64,000 nt of DNA from Bacteroides sedimenti (GTDB taxonomy: Bacteria > Bacteroidota > Bacteroidia > Bacteroidales > Bacteroidaceae): the NCBI RefSeq assembly GCF_040365225.1, contig NZ_AP028055.1, positions 3,596,001-3,660,000 of the forward strand, read 5' to 3'. The number at the start of each line of letters is the position of its first letter. Within the stretch, counting starts at the first letter, position 1. The translations under genes were made by a program, and so were the position numbers. This document shows, one piece after another, positions 34,542 to 43,865 of this stretch. The notes below the pieces were generated by a model, which saw only the letters and a program-made list of their open reading frames with translations, did no database searches and was not told the DNA's origin.

Positions 34542-35927
34542 ATGGATTTACCGTTTCCTTTTATAAATCAGACAAAAGCACTTTTAGGTGATGATGAATA
34601 TGAACGGCTTTCAGCTTCTTTGCAAGAAGAGACTCCCGTAAGCATTCGTGTGAACGAAACCAAACCTTTCCCGGTTCAGCAAGAAAACCATGTGCCCTGG
34701 TGTTCTGCGGGATATTATCTGGAGCAGCGACCTACCTTCACATTCGATCCTCTTTTTCATGCCGGATGTTATTATGTGCAGGAAGCTTCTTCGATGTTTG
34801 TGGAACAGGTGCTTCGGAATTATATCACAGAACCCGTGGTTGCTCTTGATTTATGTGCAGCTCCGGGCGGTAAATCCACCCATCTTCGTAGCTTGCTTCC
34901 AGAAGAAAGTTTCCTGGTGGCTAATGAGGTGATACGAAATCGCTCGCAAATTTTGGCTGAGAATATCATAAAATGGGGGCACCCAGATGTTGCTGTTACT
35001 AATAACGACCCGGCCGATTTTTCAGAAAAAGGATTGCTCTTCGACCTGATTCTGACCGACGTTCCTTGCTCCGGCGAAGGGATGTTCCGAAAAGATTCGG
35101 GAGCCATCAACGAATGGAGTCCCGAGAATGTGAATATCTGCTACCAACGACAGCGACGCATCATTGCCGATATCTGGCCCAGCCTTAAAACCGGCGGTGT
35201 GCTAATATATAGCACTTGTACCTATAACCTTTCAGAAGATGAAGAGAATATCGAATGGATAAAGTCAGAACTAGGTGCTGAGTCGCTCTCTATTGAGGTC
35301 CCTTCCGAATGGGGCGTAACCGGAAATTTGGCCGGTGGACAGACTCCGGTATACCGTTTTCTTCCGCATAAAACAAAAGGAGAAGGATTCTTCCTGGCGG
35401 CATTACGTAAAACAGGTGGGGAAGAGGTGATACCTGGTCGCTCCAAAAATAATAAAAAGAGCAAAAAGGAGAAACTACCAGAAATTCCCCCTCAGGCAAA
35501 AGAGTGGTTGCTGCACCCCGAATGGTTTGAACTGGAACGTAAAGGCGATGTGGTTACCGCTTGTAATATCACTTTCTCGGGATTGGTTGCTCAATTAAAA
35601 CAGCAAATGCGGGTGGTGCATACCGGCATTACATTGGGAGAGATGAAAGGCAAGGACCTCATTCCTGACCATTCACTGGCCATGAGCAACGAGCTGAACA
35701 TGGATGCTTTTCCAACTTATGAACTGACTTATGAACATGCTATCGCCTATTTACGGAAAGAGGCGATTGTGCTTGATGCTTCGGCTCCCAAAGGCTATTT
35801 ATTGTTGACTTACAAATCAATACCGCTGGGCTTTGTGAAGAATATCGGCAACCGGGCGAACAATCTCTATCCGCAGGAATGGAGAATCCGCAGTGGATAT
35901 TTACCCGAAGAGGTGCGTTGTCTCTGA
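34542..35927 (+). CDS. RsmF-like rRNA (cytosine-C5)-methyltransferase (NOL1/NOP2/Sun family)
   Basis: 461 residues. A catalytic SAM domain at about 75-290 carries ALDLCAAPGGKSTHL (SAM site), DVPCSGEGMFRKD and YSTCTYNLSEDEENI; the second of these Cys residues attacks cytosine and the first helps release. The C-terminal part (about 300-455) is a PUA-like RNA-binding domain ending in GNRANNLYPQEWRIRSGY, as in RsmF/YebU, which makes m5C in 16S rRNA. The exact target base is not certain. Single gene. Confidence 0.9.
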   Translation: MDLPFPFINQTKALLGDDEYERLSASLQEETPVSIRVNETKPFPVQQENHVPWCSAGYYLEQRPTFTFDPLFHAGCYYVQEASSMFVEQVLRNYITEPVVALDLCAAPGGKSTHLRSLLPEESFLVANEVIRNRSQILAENIIKWGHPDVAVTNNDPADFSEKGLLFDLILTDVPCSGEGMFRKDSGAINEWSPENVNICYQRQRRIIADIWPSLKTGGVLIYSTCTYNLSEDEENIEWIKSELGAESLSIEVPSEWGVTGNLAGGQTPVYRFLPHKTKGEGFFLAALRKTGGEEVIPGRSKNNKKSKKEKLPEIPPQAKEWLLHPEWFELERKGDVVTACNITFSGLVAQLKQQMRVVHTGITLGEMKGKDLIPDHSLAMSNELNMDAFPTYELTYEHAIAYLRKEAIVLDASAPKGYLLLTYKSIPLGFVKNIGNRANNLYPQEWRIRSGYLPEEVRCL

Positions 35928-36197
35928 CAAGCCCCTTGTTTCCCTGGTTTTTTCGGATTGTGAACCAGAAACCTATTTTAAAATCGGGCTAATTTATTTT
36001 CTCGATATTATAAAATATTCTTTTTGGAGAAGGGTAAGCTGCAATGTCAGAGTTTTACGACCTAAAGAAATTCAATTGAAAAAATGTTTTTTGAAAAGGT
36101 ACGCTTTTGCAAGCAATCCTTTTCCCGATTTATTTGTTATTTTTGGTAACGATGAATATTAAAGCGATGTATTACCACCCAAATTCGAAAAGTATTT

Positions 36198-36938
36198 ATG
36201 AAAACAATGACTGGCAAAAGGGTATTTGTTACCGGAGGTTCACAAGGAATCGGAAGGGGAATAGTTGAGGCTTTTGTTGCTGCCGGAGCAACCGTTGCCT
36301 TTTGTGATATTCAGGAACCCGACTCATCCTTTCTGTTGTCGGAAAACAGTATCTTTCTGAAGGCGGATGTGACCAGTGAGCTTGCCCTGTCGGGTGTCAT
36401 GTCCGAGCTGTTGATAGGGTGGGGAGATATTGACATTCTTATTAATAATGTAGGAATTAGTGAGTTTTCTCCATTGACTGAAACTGCGGTGCAACAGTTC
36501 GACCGGATTCTTGCCACCAACCTTCGACCGGTTTTTATCACTTCCCGATTATTGGCCATGCATCGTACTAAGATGACCACTTTGCCACACTACGGGCGAA
36601 TTATCAACATCGCCTCCACCCGCTATCTGATGAGCGAGCCTGGTAGCGAAGGCTATGCCGCTTCGAAAGGAGGCATTGTTTCGTTAACGCATGCCTTGAC
36701 AGTTTCACTCTCTAAATTGCACATTACTGTGAATTGCATCAGTCCGGGATGGATTGAAACTAAAGATTATGATTCGCTTACCGTAGCCGACCATGACCAA
36801 CATCCTTCCGGTAGGGTGGGTACTCCTGAGGATATTGCCCGGGCCTGCCTCTTTCTGTGTGACCCGGATAACAATTTCATCAACGGACAGAATATGGTGA
36901 TTGATGGCGGCATGACCAAGAAGATGATTTATATTTAG
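36198..36938 (+). CDS. short-chain dehydrogenase/reductase (SDR)
   Basis: 246 residues, classical SDR. It has the TGGSQGIGRG cofactor loop at about 12-21, Asp at the end of the second strand (FCDIQEP, suggesting NAD(H)), NNVG near 88, catalytic Ser in IASTRYL near 140, YAASKGG (Tyr-X3-Lys) near 153, and the SPGWIET motif. The C terminus has INGQNMVIDGGM. The substrate is unknown. It is monocistronic; a TATTTTTG box at 36138-36145 could be its promoter. An ATG at codon 4 is an alternative start. Confidence 0.88.
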   Translation: MKTMTGKRVFVTGGSQGIGRGIVEAFVAAGATVAFCDIQEPDSSFLLSENSIFLKADVTSELALSGVMSELLIGWGDIDILINNVGISEFSPLTETAVQQFDRILATNLRPVFITSRLLAMHRTKMTTLPHYGRIINIASTRYLMSEPGSEGYAASKGGIVSLTHALTVSLSKLHITVNCISPGWIETKDYDSLTVADHDQHPSGRVGTPEDIARACLFLCDPDNNFINGQNMVIDGGMTKKMIYI

Positions 36939-37004
36939 TCGGCCTGCAAATAAGCTAAAAATAAGGGATCAAAAACCGTTTTTTTTGCTCCTCCTGACTA
37001 ATGA

Positions 37005-38414
37005 TCAGGGTTTTTTAGTGTATTGAACGCTGCGTTCTGAAGAACATCCATTGATTGAGTTATAAGAGCACACACTGTATTGGTAACTACCTGCACTTAA
37101 ATTTTCGTTTTCTGTATAGGTTGTCTGGCAAGAGTAGTCTATGCTATACTGATAATTGGCAATTAACGTCCCATTTCTGAAAACCTGAAAACCAACTAAA
37201 TTACTTTTATCGGAGGGAGGATTCCAACTGATGCTTATTTTATTGGAATCAGTCGTTCGTAGAATGAGATTTTCTACTGGATCAGGATTTGATAGTTGGG
37301 GTAGATGGCCATTGACAACATAGTACGAATACGCTTCATCAAAATATTTATTCACCTTGTAAGGACTATAATAATAGCTGTATGTAAAAGAGATATAATT
37401 GCTTACATAAGGCTTGACAACCTGAAGCTGTTTGGTAAAACGATCCAGGGTAGCTGACGTCCAGAAACGTTGATCAAAATTTTCGGCATTTGACCAAAAT
37501 AATAATCCCGGTTTGGCTTTTACTGCTTCAGCTAGCTGGCTAAACCACTCACTGGCATTTTCAAAGGTTAACCCACCGGCGCCTATGCAATCCTGAGGAC
37601 TGAAAATGTCCCCTCTACGGAAATGAACCCCGGCAAATATTTTCTCCCACATTTTCCCGTAATTATAGGCATTGTCGCCTACTCTGTAATTCATGAAAGG
37701 AGAGAATATAATCGGCATTCCAGGAGTCAGGTTATTCAAATAATCGATATTTAGATTTAATGCATTGATCAATGTTTGCTGAAGGCTGTTAGTTGTATAA
37801 TTCAGATTATCAACTTCCCAGTCCCAATACCATCCATACATTGTTTCCGGGTAACGACTTTTATATTTCCCTACCAATTCCTCGGCAATCCTATTGCCAA
37901 ATTCCATTTGTGTATATAACCAGCCCTCTGAATCAGTCGTCCACCATGACCACCATTTTTCATTGGAATTTAATCCCACGAAAACTTTAAATCCGAACTT
38001 TGATGCATTCCTTAAACAACTCTCAACGACATCTTTGTTAGGATAATACGGTGTACCATTCTTGCTAGGATAGATTGTATGAGTTGCATTGTTTTTATCA
38101 GTGAAAACAGTTGGCGAGAGAATCAGATAATGCATGCCAAGTTTTTTAAGATTGGCCAATTCCAGTTCCCAGCGACTGTCATCCCAATCGGGAACTAAGT
38201 AGAAAGGAATAAATGTACCATCAATGATCGGAGTTCCTGTAATAGGTTTGTTAATCGAATCATTTATGGGAGGATTGCTTTTTTGATCAATCGGAGAGGA
38301 ACAGGAAATAGCAGTAACGCAATTTAAACAAATTACGATTATGACACTTAAGCAGACTAAATACCCGTAGAGCCTTTTCCTTCTGAGTCGGAATATGTAA
38401 CAATCTGTATTTTT
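37005..38414 (-). CDS. DUF4434 domain lipoprotein (putative glycoside hydrolase-like) with C-terminal Fn3-like domain
   Basis: 469 residues from ATG 38414; an ATG 14 codons earlier at 38456 is possible. The N terminus has RRKR, then a hydrophobic stretch ending VTAISCSS (lipobox Cys), so it is likely an envelope lipoprotein. The body (about 60-370) is a TIM-barrel-like DUF4434 domain with GTFIPFYLVPDWDDSRW and TMYGWYWDWEVDN. A fibronectin-III-like domain covers about 375-465 (LRTTDSNKISISWNPPSDKS). Acidic residues in WYWDWEVD suggest glycan hydrolysis, but no activity is established. No carbohydrate genes adjoin it. Confidence 0.78.
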   Translation of the reverse strand, partial: KNTDCYIFRLRRKRLYGYLVCLSVIIVICLNCVTAISCSSPIDQKSNPPINDSINKPITGTPIIDGTFIPFYLVPDWDDSRWELELANLKKLGMHYLILSPTVFTDKNNATHTIYPSKNGTPYYPNKDVVESCLRNASKFGFKVFVGLNSNEKWWSWWTTDSEGWLYTQMEFGNRIAEELVGKYKSRYPETMYGWYWDWEVDNLNYTTNSLQQTLINALNLNIDYLNNLTPGMPIIFSPFMNYRVGDNAYNYGKMWEKIFAGVHFRRGDIFSPQDCIGAGGLTFENASEWFSQLAEAVKAKPGLLFWSNAENFDQRFWTSATLDRFTKQLQVVKPYVSNYISFTYSYYYSPYKVNKYFDEAYSYYVVNGHLPQLSNPDPVENLILRTTDSNKISISWNPPSDKSNLVGFQVFRNGTLIANYQYSIDYSCQTTYTENENLSAGSYQYSVCSYNSINGCSSERSVQYTKKP

Positions 38415-38596
38415 CATCTTTATAATATCACCACTCGCTGAACGATAAATAATCATTCACCTAACGAGAGTATATCATAAAAGCAAAAATAGAATAATAT
38501 TCTGAATATCAGGTATAACTAATTGATAAAAATAGAATTAAACCTGTTTTGAGCATCACTTTTCCATCATCACCTGATAAGGTTATCCTTCTCTAT

Positions 38597-40234
38597 TTAT
38601 TTCTTCCGTTCCAGTTCGGCTAGCGAATCCATCTTTTTCTTTTCGAGGAACTCGTAAATGCCGCACAGATGTTCTGTAACCTTCTTGTTACCGAATTCAT
38701 ACACCTTGGTCACTAATCCGTCCAGGAAGTCACGGTCGTGCGATACCACGATAAGTGTTCCGTCGAAATCTTTCAGTGCCGATTTCAGGATATCTTTTGT
38801 TTTCAGGTCTAAGTGGTTGGTTGGCTCATCGAGAATCAGTAAGTTAACCGGTTCCAACAGTAACTTAATCATCGCCAGTCGGGTGCGTTCTCCTCCCGAA
38901 AGCACCTTTACTTTCTTTGTCGACTCTTCGCCGCCAAACATAAATGCCCCCAGCAGGTCGCGTATCTTGTTGCGGATATCCCCCACAGCCACATCGTCAA
39001 TAGTCTGGAAGACAGTCAGATTCTCATCTAAGAGTGATGCCTGGTTTTGTGCGAAATATCCAATTTGAACATTGTGTCCCAGCGTCAGTGTTCCGGTATG
39101 TTCAATCTCCTTCATGATACATTTCACAAGGGTTGACTTACCTTCACCGTTCTTCCCTACGAAAGCCACCTTATCACCACGTTCAATGGTGAGGTTGGCG
39201 TTGCTGAATATCAGCTTTTCTTCATAGGTTTTACCTACACCCTCCATAACAACAGGATAGTTTCCCGAACGGGGAGAAGGAGGGAATTTCAATCGTAACG
39301 CAGAGGTGTCTTCCTCGTCCACTTCCAGAATCTCCAGCTTTTCCAACATCTTTACGCGGCTCTGCACCTGGTTGGTTTTTGAATAAGTACCTTTGAAACG
39401 TTCGATGAATTCCTGATTCTCAGCAATCATCTTTTGTTGTTCCTCGAATGCTTTCTGTTGTTGTTCACGTCTTTCCTGACGGAGTTGCAAGTATTTAGAG
39501 TAGTTTACTTTATAGTCGTAAATGCGCCCCATGGTTACCTCGATGGTACGGGTGGTAATGTTGTCGACGAATTTGCGGTCGTGACTGATCAGGATTACCG
39601 CTTTGGCGCTGTTGATAAGAAAATCTTCCAACCATTGAATTGACTCAATGTCGAGGTGATTGGTTGGCTCATCCAGTAAGAGCACATCCGGTTTTTGCAG
39701 TAGCAGTTTAGCCAGCTCGATGCGCATACGCCATCCACCGCTAAAGTCGCTTGTCTGTCGGTCGAAGTCTTCACGCATAAATCCCAGACCCAGTAATGCT
39801 TTTTCCACATCCGCCTCATAATTGGTGGCGTCAATGGCATAATATTTTTCGCTGATGGCAGACACATGCTCAATAAGTTCCATGTAGCTGTCGCTTTCGT
39901 AGTCCGTTCTGGTTTCCAGCTCTTTGTTCAGCCTTTCAATTTCAGCCTCCATTTCATGAAGGTGTGCAAAAGCCTGCGCTGTCTCTTCAAAAACAGTGCG
40001 CCCGTCTTCCGTCATCAAGTGCTGAGGCAGGTAAGCTATCACGCTATCCTTCGGGGCTGATATTTTCCCCCGGGTAGGTTGGCGTACTCCGGCAAGTATC
40101 TTCAATAAAGTACTTTTGCCTGCACCGTTTTTCCCCATCAGGGCAATACGGTCTTTCTCATTTATCACAAAAGAAATATCACTGAAAAGGGTGCTCCCCC
40201 CGAACTCAACTGTTAATCCGTCTACTGAAATCAT
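38597..40234 (-). CDS. ABC-F family ATP-binding protein (ribosome-associated type)
   Basis: 545 residues, with two ABC domains and no membrane part. Walker A motifs: GKNGAGKST near 34 and GKNGEGKST near 350. Signatures: SGGWRMRIELAKLL and LSGGERTRLAMIKLL. Walker B: LLLDEPTNHLD and LILDEPTNHLD. The charged linker RQERREQQQKAFEEQQ (about 250-265) is the P-site tRNA interaction motif region of ABC-F proteins. Housekeeping members such as EttA/Uup/YbiT act on translating ribosomes; I cannot assign the subgroup. Its own promoter lies within the ppk1 3' end. Confidence 0.92.
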   Translation of the reverse strand: MISVDGLTVEFGGSTLFSDISFVINEKDRIALMGKNGAGKSTLLKILAGVRQPTRGKISAPKDSVIAYLPQHLMTEDGRTVFEETAQAFAHLHEMEAEIERLNKELETRTDYESDSYMELIEHVSAISEKYYAIDATNYEADVEKALLGLGFMREDFDRQTSDFSGGWRMRIELAKLLLQKPDVLLLDEPTNHLDIESIQWLEDFLINSAKAVILISHDRKFVDNITTRTIEVTMGRIYDYKVNYSKYLQLRQERREQQQKAFEEQQKMIAENQEFIERFKGTYSKTNQVQSRVKMLEKLEILEVDEEDTSALRLKFPPSPRSGNYPVVMEGVGKTYEEKLIFSNANLTIERGDKVAFVGKNGEGKSTLVKCIMKEIEHTGTLTLGHNVQIGYFAQNQASLLDENLTVFQTIDDVAVGDIRNKIRDLLGAFMFGGEESTKKVKVLSGGERTRLAMIKLLLEPVNLLILDEPTNHLDLKTKDILKSALKDFDGTLIVVSHDRDFLDGLVTKVYEFGNKKVTEHLCGIYEFLEKKKMDSLAELERKK

Positions 40235-40246
40235 TCTCTGGTTTTG

Positions 40247-42334
40247 CTAATTTGGGCGCAAAGGTAGTGAATTTTTGTCTTTCAGAAAATTGTAGATAAC
40301 ATATTGTGACCTTATAGGTGCTTCCGACGGATTGTATTTAAACCTATTTTGCAAATTCTCGTCCACAAAGCACGCCTTCTTATTGTCCTGCAGCTGAATG
40401 TTCAGTATATCAATTATTTCCTGTTTCAGTTCCTCATCGAGAATCGGGGTGACAGCCTCAATGCGCCGGTATAGGTTTCGTCGCATCCAGTCGGTTGAGC
40501 CGATAAATACTTTTGGGTTTCCATCATTATGAAAATACCACACCCGTGCATGTTCCAGAAAACTGTCCACAATACGTGTAACCTTGATGTTCCTGCTGAA
40601 AGGCTGCCCCGGAATCAGACAACAAATACCTCTCACAATCAGATCAATCTCCACTCCACTTTCCGAGGCGCGGTAAAGTTCGTTGATCATGCTCTGATCC
40701 TGAAGCGCGTTCATCTTTAGAATAATTTTTCCCTTCTTCCCCTCTCTTGCCAATTCTATCTCGTGATTAATCATTTTGATGAGTTCCGGAATCAGGTTAA
40801 ACTGGGCCACCAGTAGTTTCTTGAACTGTGCCCTTTCAACCTTCTTTTCCAGTGTCAGGAATAAGGTATGCAAGTCTTCAACAATTTCCTTATTCGATGT
40901 AAATAACCCCATGTCCGAGTATACCTTTGCGGTTTTTTCATTAAAGTTTCCGGTACTGATGTATGCGTAGCTGGGTATGTACTTGTCGCTATTCTTGTCG
41001 CTATGTCTCAGAATCAGGGCTACCTTGGCATGAACCTTCAGTCCTGGTATGCTATAGATGATGTTAATCCCTGCCTTATGCATCAGTTCTGCCGTTTCCA
41101 GATTGTTTTCTTCGTCAAACCGAGCCTTCAGTTCCACGAATACGGTTACTTTTTTCCCATTCTGCGCAGCACTGATTAGTGTATTGATTACGGCGGAGTT
41201 TTCCGCAGCCCGGTATTGAGTAATCATAATTTCCTTGGTCATGCTATCGTGAACCGCTTCGTATAGGAAATGGATGAAATGTTCGAAAGAATGGTATGGG
41301 TAGTGTACCAGCAAATCCCTCTTTTTGACATACTTGAAGATAGAAGAGCTCTTGTCCAGGTAATTCAATCTCATGGGTAGGGGCTTTTCGTTTATCCTCA
41401 GCAGCTTATTGGGGTTGGGCAGATGGCACAAGTCTTCCAGGTTCAGGTGCTTCTCACCCTGTACCAGTTCATTCAGGTTAATATGGAAAGCATCCATCAG
41501 AAAGCTGAGAAAATCGCCCGGCATCTGACGGTCGTATACAAAACGGCATACGGCCCCTATTTTGCGTTTTTTGACCTTTTTCTTCACCTGTTCTACAATG
41601 TTTCCACTCAATTTATCGTCAATCAGGATATCTGCATCTCTCGAAATCTTGATGTTGTAACAGCAGTCCACATCGTATCCCGGAAAAATGGTGTCGATAT
41701 TAGCTTTAATGATGTCTTCCAGATACATCAGATAGTATTTTCCTTCGTGCTGAGGAAGCTCTACAAAGCGGGGCGCCTTGCTGTATGGTAGTTTAATAAC
41801 AAAATACTGAACCCGTGAAGGGTCTCCTTCAGGACAGTTTTTCCTAAACAACCTCACTGCAAGGTAAAGCCGGTTGTCTCTCAGAAACGATACAATTTCA
41901 CCTTTAGAAATCAGTACGGGTTGTAAGAAAGGAAAGACCTCCTCTCTAAAGTAGTTCCGTACAAACTCTTCATGAAAAGGTTCCACCTCTTTGCTCTGAT
42001 AGAAAATTACATTATTCTCTCTCAGTGCAGGAATTATTTTCTTTTCATAAATACGTACCCTTTCTTCCAATTGTTTGTTTACCTCATTATTGATCTCTTC
42101 AAGCGTATCCAGTGAGCTCTGAATAGATTCCTCATCAGTCCGGGCACCCGAAACATTGGCTTTATGGTCGGCAACCCGGATTTTATAGAACTCTTCCAGG
42201 TTTGAAGAATATATTGAAATGAAATTAATGCGCTCATAAAGAGGAAGGCTTTCATCATCAGCCTCCAGCAGCACACGATAGTTGAAAGACAACCAACTGA
42301 TATCGCGTTTAAAGTATCGATAAGCGTTTTCCAT
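40247..42334 (-). CDS. ppk1: polyphosphate kinase 1
   Basis: Makes inorganic polyphosphate from ATP reversibly. 695 residues, normal length. The N-terminal helical domain has YFKRDISWLSFNYRVLLEA, typical of PPK1. The phospho-acceptor His is in GLKVHAKVALILRH near residue 431, and the second PLD-like motif is around FLEHARVWYFHNDGNPKVFI (His near 587). Followed by the ABC-F gene 12 bases below, which has its own promoter; divergent from yfcE. Confidence 0.95.
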   Translation of the reverse strand: MENAYRYFKRDISWLSFNYRVLLEADDESLPLYERINFISIYSSNLEEFYKIRVADHKANVSGARTDEESIQSSLDTLEEINNEVNKQLEERVRIYEKKIIPALRENNVIFYQSKEVEPFHEEFVRNYFREEVFPFLQPVLISKGEIVSFLRDNRLYLAVRLFRKNCPEGDPSRVQYFVIKLPYSKAPRFVELPQHEGKYYLMYLEDIIKANIDTIFPGYDVDCCYNIKISRDADILIDDKLSGNIVEQVKKKVKKRKIGAVCRFVYDRQMPGDFLSFLMDAFHINLNELVQGEKHLNLEDLCHLPNPNKLLRINEKPLPMRLNYLDKSSSIFKYVKKRDLLVHYPYHSFEHFIHFLYEAVHDSMTKEIMITQYRAAENSAVINTLISAAQNGKKVTVFVELKARFDEENNLETAELMHKAGINIIYSIPGLKVHAKVALILRHSDKNSDKYIPSYAYISTGNFNEKTAKVYSDMGLFTSNKEIVEDLHTLFLTLEKKVERAQFKKLLVAQFNLIPELIKMINHEIELAREGKKGKIILKMNALQDQSMINELYRASESGVEIDLIVRGICCLIPGQPFSRNIKVTRIVDSFLEHARVWYFHNDGNPKVFIGSTDWMRRNLYRRIEAVTPILDEELKQEIIDILNIQLQDNKKACFVDENLQNRFKYNPSEAPIRSQYVIYNFLKDKNSLPLRPN
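40259..40266 (-). promoter_or_regulatory. Bacteroidota -7 promoter box for the ABC-F gene inside the ppk1 3' end
   Basis: The minus strand reads TACCTTTG 25 bases before the ABC-F ATG, within the last codons of ppk1. Confidence 0.55.
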
Positions 42335-42368
42335 AGCAACAATTTTGCCGTAAATATAAGTAATTAAC

Positions 42369-42376
42369 TATATTTG
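42369..42376 (+). promoter_or_regulatory. promoter of the yfcE-type phosphodiesterase gene
   Basis: TATATTTG here, with TTTTG at 42343-42347 and 21 bases between. The predicted start falls a few bases before ATG 42388, so ATG 42397 may be the true initiator. Confidence 0.65.
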
Positions 42377-42387
42377 CAATCATAAAA

Positions 42388-42888
42388 ATGCAAAAAATGG
42401 TAAGAATAGGGTTACTATCAGATACTCACGGCTATTGGGATGAGAAATATCTGAAGTATTTTGAGGAGTGTGATGAGATTTGGCATGCAGGAGACATTGG
42501 GTCGATCGAAGTGGCCGAAAAGCTTGCGGCTTTCAGACCGTTGCGGGCGGTTTATGGAAATATAGACGGACAAGATATCCGGAAATTGTATCCTCAAATC
42601 AACCGGTTTACAGTGGAAGGAGCCGAAGTTTTAATAAAGCACATCGGTGGTTATCCGGGAAATTACGACCCGTCAATTCAGGGAAGTATCCTGGTTCGTC
42701 CGCCAAAGTTGTTTATCAGCGGACACTCGCACATACTCAAGGTAAAATACGACAAGACCCTAGGAATGCTCCATATAAATCCGGGAGCGGCGGGGATATA
42801 CGGTTTTCACAAAGTACGTACCATGGTTCGCTTCGTGATTGACAAGGGAGAGTTCAAGGACCTGGAGGTGATTGAACTTGCCGGGTAA
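42388..42888 (+). CDS. YfcE/MJ0936-type metallophosphodiesterase
   Basis: 166 residues. Calcineurin-like metal motifs are all present: LSDTHGYW (about 9-16), WHAGDIG near 31, YGNIDG near 53, KHIGG near 85 and SGHSHILK near 111. The family hydrolyses phosphodiesters; the physiological substrate is not known. The last 98 bases, from 42794, recur almost unchanged at 43768-43865, beyond the next gene. The ATG at 42397 is an alternative start. Confidence 0.9.
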   Translation: MQKMVRIGLLSDTHGYWDEKYLKYFEECDEIWHAGDIGSIEVAEKLAAFRPLRAVYGNIDGQDIRKLYPQINRFTVEGAEVLIKHIGGYPGNYDPSIQGSILVRPPKLFISGHSHILKVKYDKTLGMLHINPGAAGIYGFHKVRTMVRFVIDKGEFKDLEVIELAG

Positions 42889-42891
42889 TTA
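42794..42891 (+). repeat. yfcE 3' end, first copy of a 98-bp direct repeat
   Basis: Matches 43768-43865 at 93 of 98 positions by direct reading. The five differences are four synonymous codon changes (TTT/TTC, AAA/AAG, GAC/GAT, CTG/TTG) and the stop codon TAA/TGA. Confidence 0.95.
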
Positions 42892-42927
42892 CCCAACCTG
42901 TTAATAATCCATCTATATTGATATTGT

Positions 42928-43728
42928 ATGAAATGCATGTTGTTGTTTATCAGTTTTTTATCATTGTTGATAACTCCGGCGGTAGCTCAAGATAATAGAT
43001 CTCCTGAGGCTGAGTTTGATATAGCTACCAAACTAAACTGGAAACAAGTGTTTACAGACGATTGTAAAACAAAGTGGAAAAATAAGTGGTTTTTGGATGG
43101 TGAACAAGCGCGAATAATAAATGGTCCTGATGGAATGGATTTCTATGCAGGAAAATGTATAGATAATGATGCTTCGCATGCTGTACTTTGGACTAAACAA
43201 ACATTCTCAGGTGATATTCGCATTGAATATGACTTTACCCGATTAGATACCCTTTCGGTTCCCAACAACGTAAATATTATCTATCTTTTGGCTGAAGGAA
43301 GTGGGATGGGAGAGTATACAAAAGATATCTATTGCTGGAGGTCGTTAAGAAAAGCTCCGTCAATGGATATCTATTTTAATCACATGTCTGCCTATCACAT
43401 CAGTTATGCTGTAAACGGTGCGGGTGGAACTGAAAAAAACTATCTGCGAGCACGTCGTTATATCCCCGAAACAGGTAAAGGTCTTCAAGGTACAGCCTTA
43501 ACCCCCGAATATTCAAATATTCTTTTTTTCGAACCGGGTGTAAAACATCATATAACCATAATTAAATGCAGAAACATGATTTATATGATGGTAAAGAATA
43601 ATGAAAGAGAGACTCTTTTTCACTTTAGTACGGCCAACCATAAAGATCTTAAATCAGGAAGAATTGGACTGAGACATATGTGGAAAAGAGATTCAAGGTA
43701 TGCTAATTTTACAGTTTATCAGCTCTGA
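42928..43728 (+). CDS. DUF1961/YesU-like secreted protein (concanavalin-like fold)
   Basis: 266 residues with a signal peptide ending near residue 20 (TPAVAQ). The mature part is beta-rich. SWEYDFTRLD-like core (IRIEYDFTRLDTL near 93), DIYCWRSLRKAPSMDIYFNH near 132 and the C-terminal SGRIGLRHMWKRDSRYANF match my recollection of DUF1961 (YesU) proteins, which have a jelly-roll fold and accompany pectin or other glycan use. It is inserted between yfcE and a second copy of the yfcE 3' end, so it looks like acquired cargo. No carbohydrate operon surrounds it. Confidence 0.7.
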   Translation: MKCMLLFISFLSLLITPAVAQDNRSPEAEFDIATKLNWKQVFTDDCKTKWKNKWFLDGEQARIINGPDGMDFYAGKCIDNDASHAVLWTKQTFSGDIRIEYDFTRLDTLSVPNNVNIIYLLAEGSGMGEYTKDIYCWRSLRKAPSMDIYFNHMSAYHISYAVNGAGGTEKNYLRARRYIPETGKGLQGTALTPEYSNILFFEPGVKHHITIIKCRNMIYMMVKNNERETLFHFSTANHKDLKSGRIGLRHMWKRDSRYANFTVYQL

Positions 43729-43767
43729 TTAACCTGCGAATACCCCATATAACCTCCGGAGTAGAGA

Positions 43768-43865
43768 GGATATACGGTTTCCACAAGGTACGTACCATGG
43801 TTCGCTTCGTGATTGACAAGGGAGAGTTCAAGGATTTGGAGGTGATTGAACTTGCCGGGTGATTA
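43768..43865 (+). pseudogene. yfcE 3'-end fragment, second copy of the direct repeat
   Basis: The last 31 codons and stop of a yfcE gene, without start or 5' part. Compared with 42794-42891 all codon differences are synonymous, so the fragment came from a functional allele rather than decaying in place. It likely marks the right edge of the segment that brought in the DUF1961-like gene. Confidence 0.85.

Noticed and set aside
36993..37016. CCTGA/TCAGG hairpin with T run between the SDR and DUF4434 genes
   Set aside because: Only a 5-bp stem; possible weak terminator but not strong enough to annotate.
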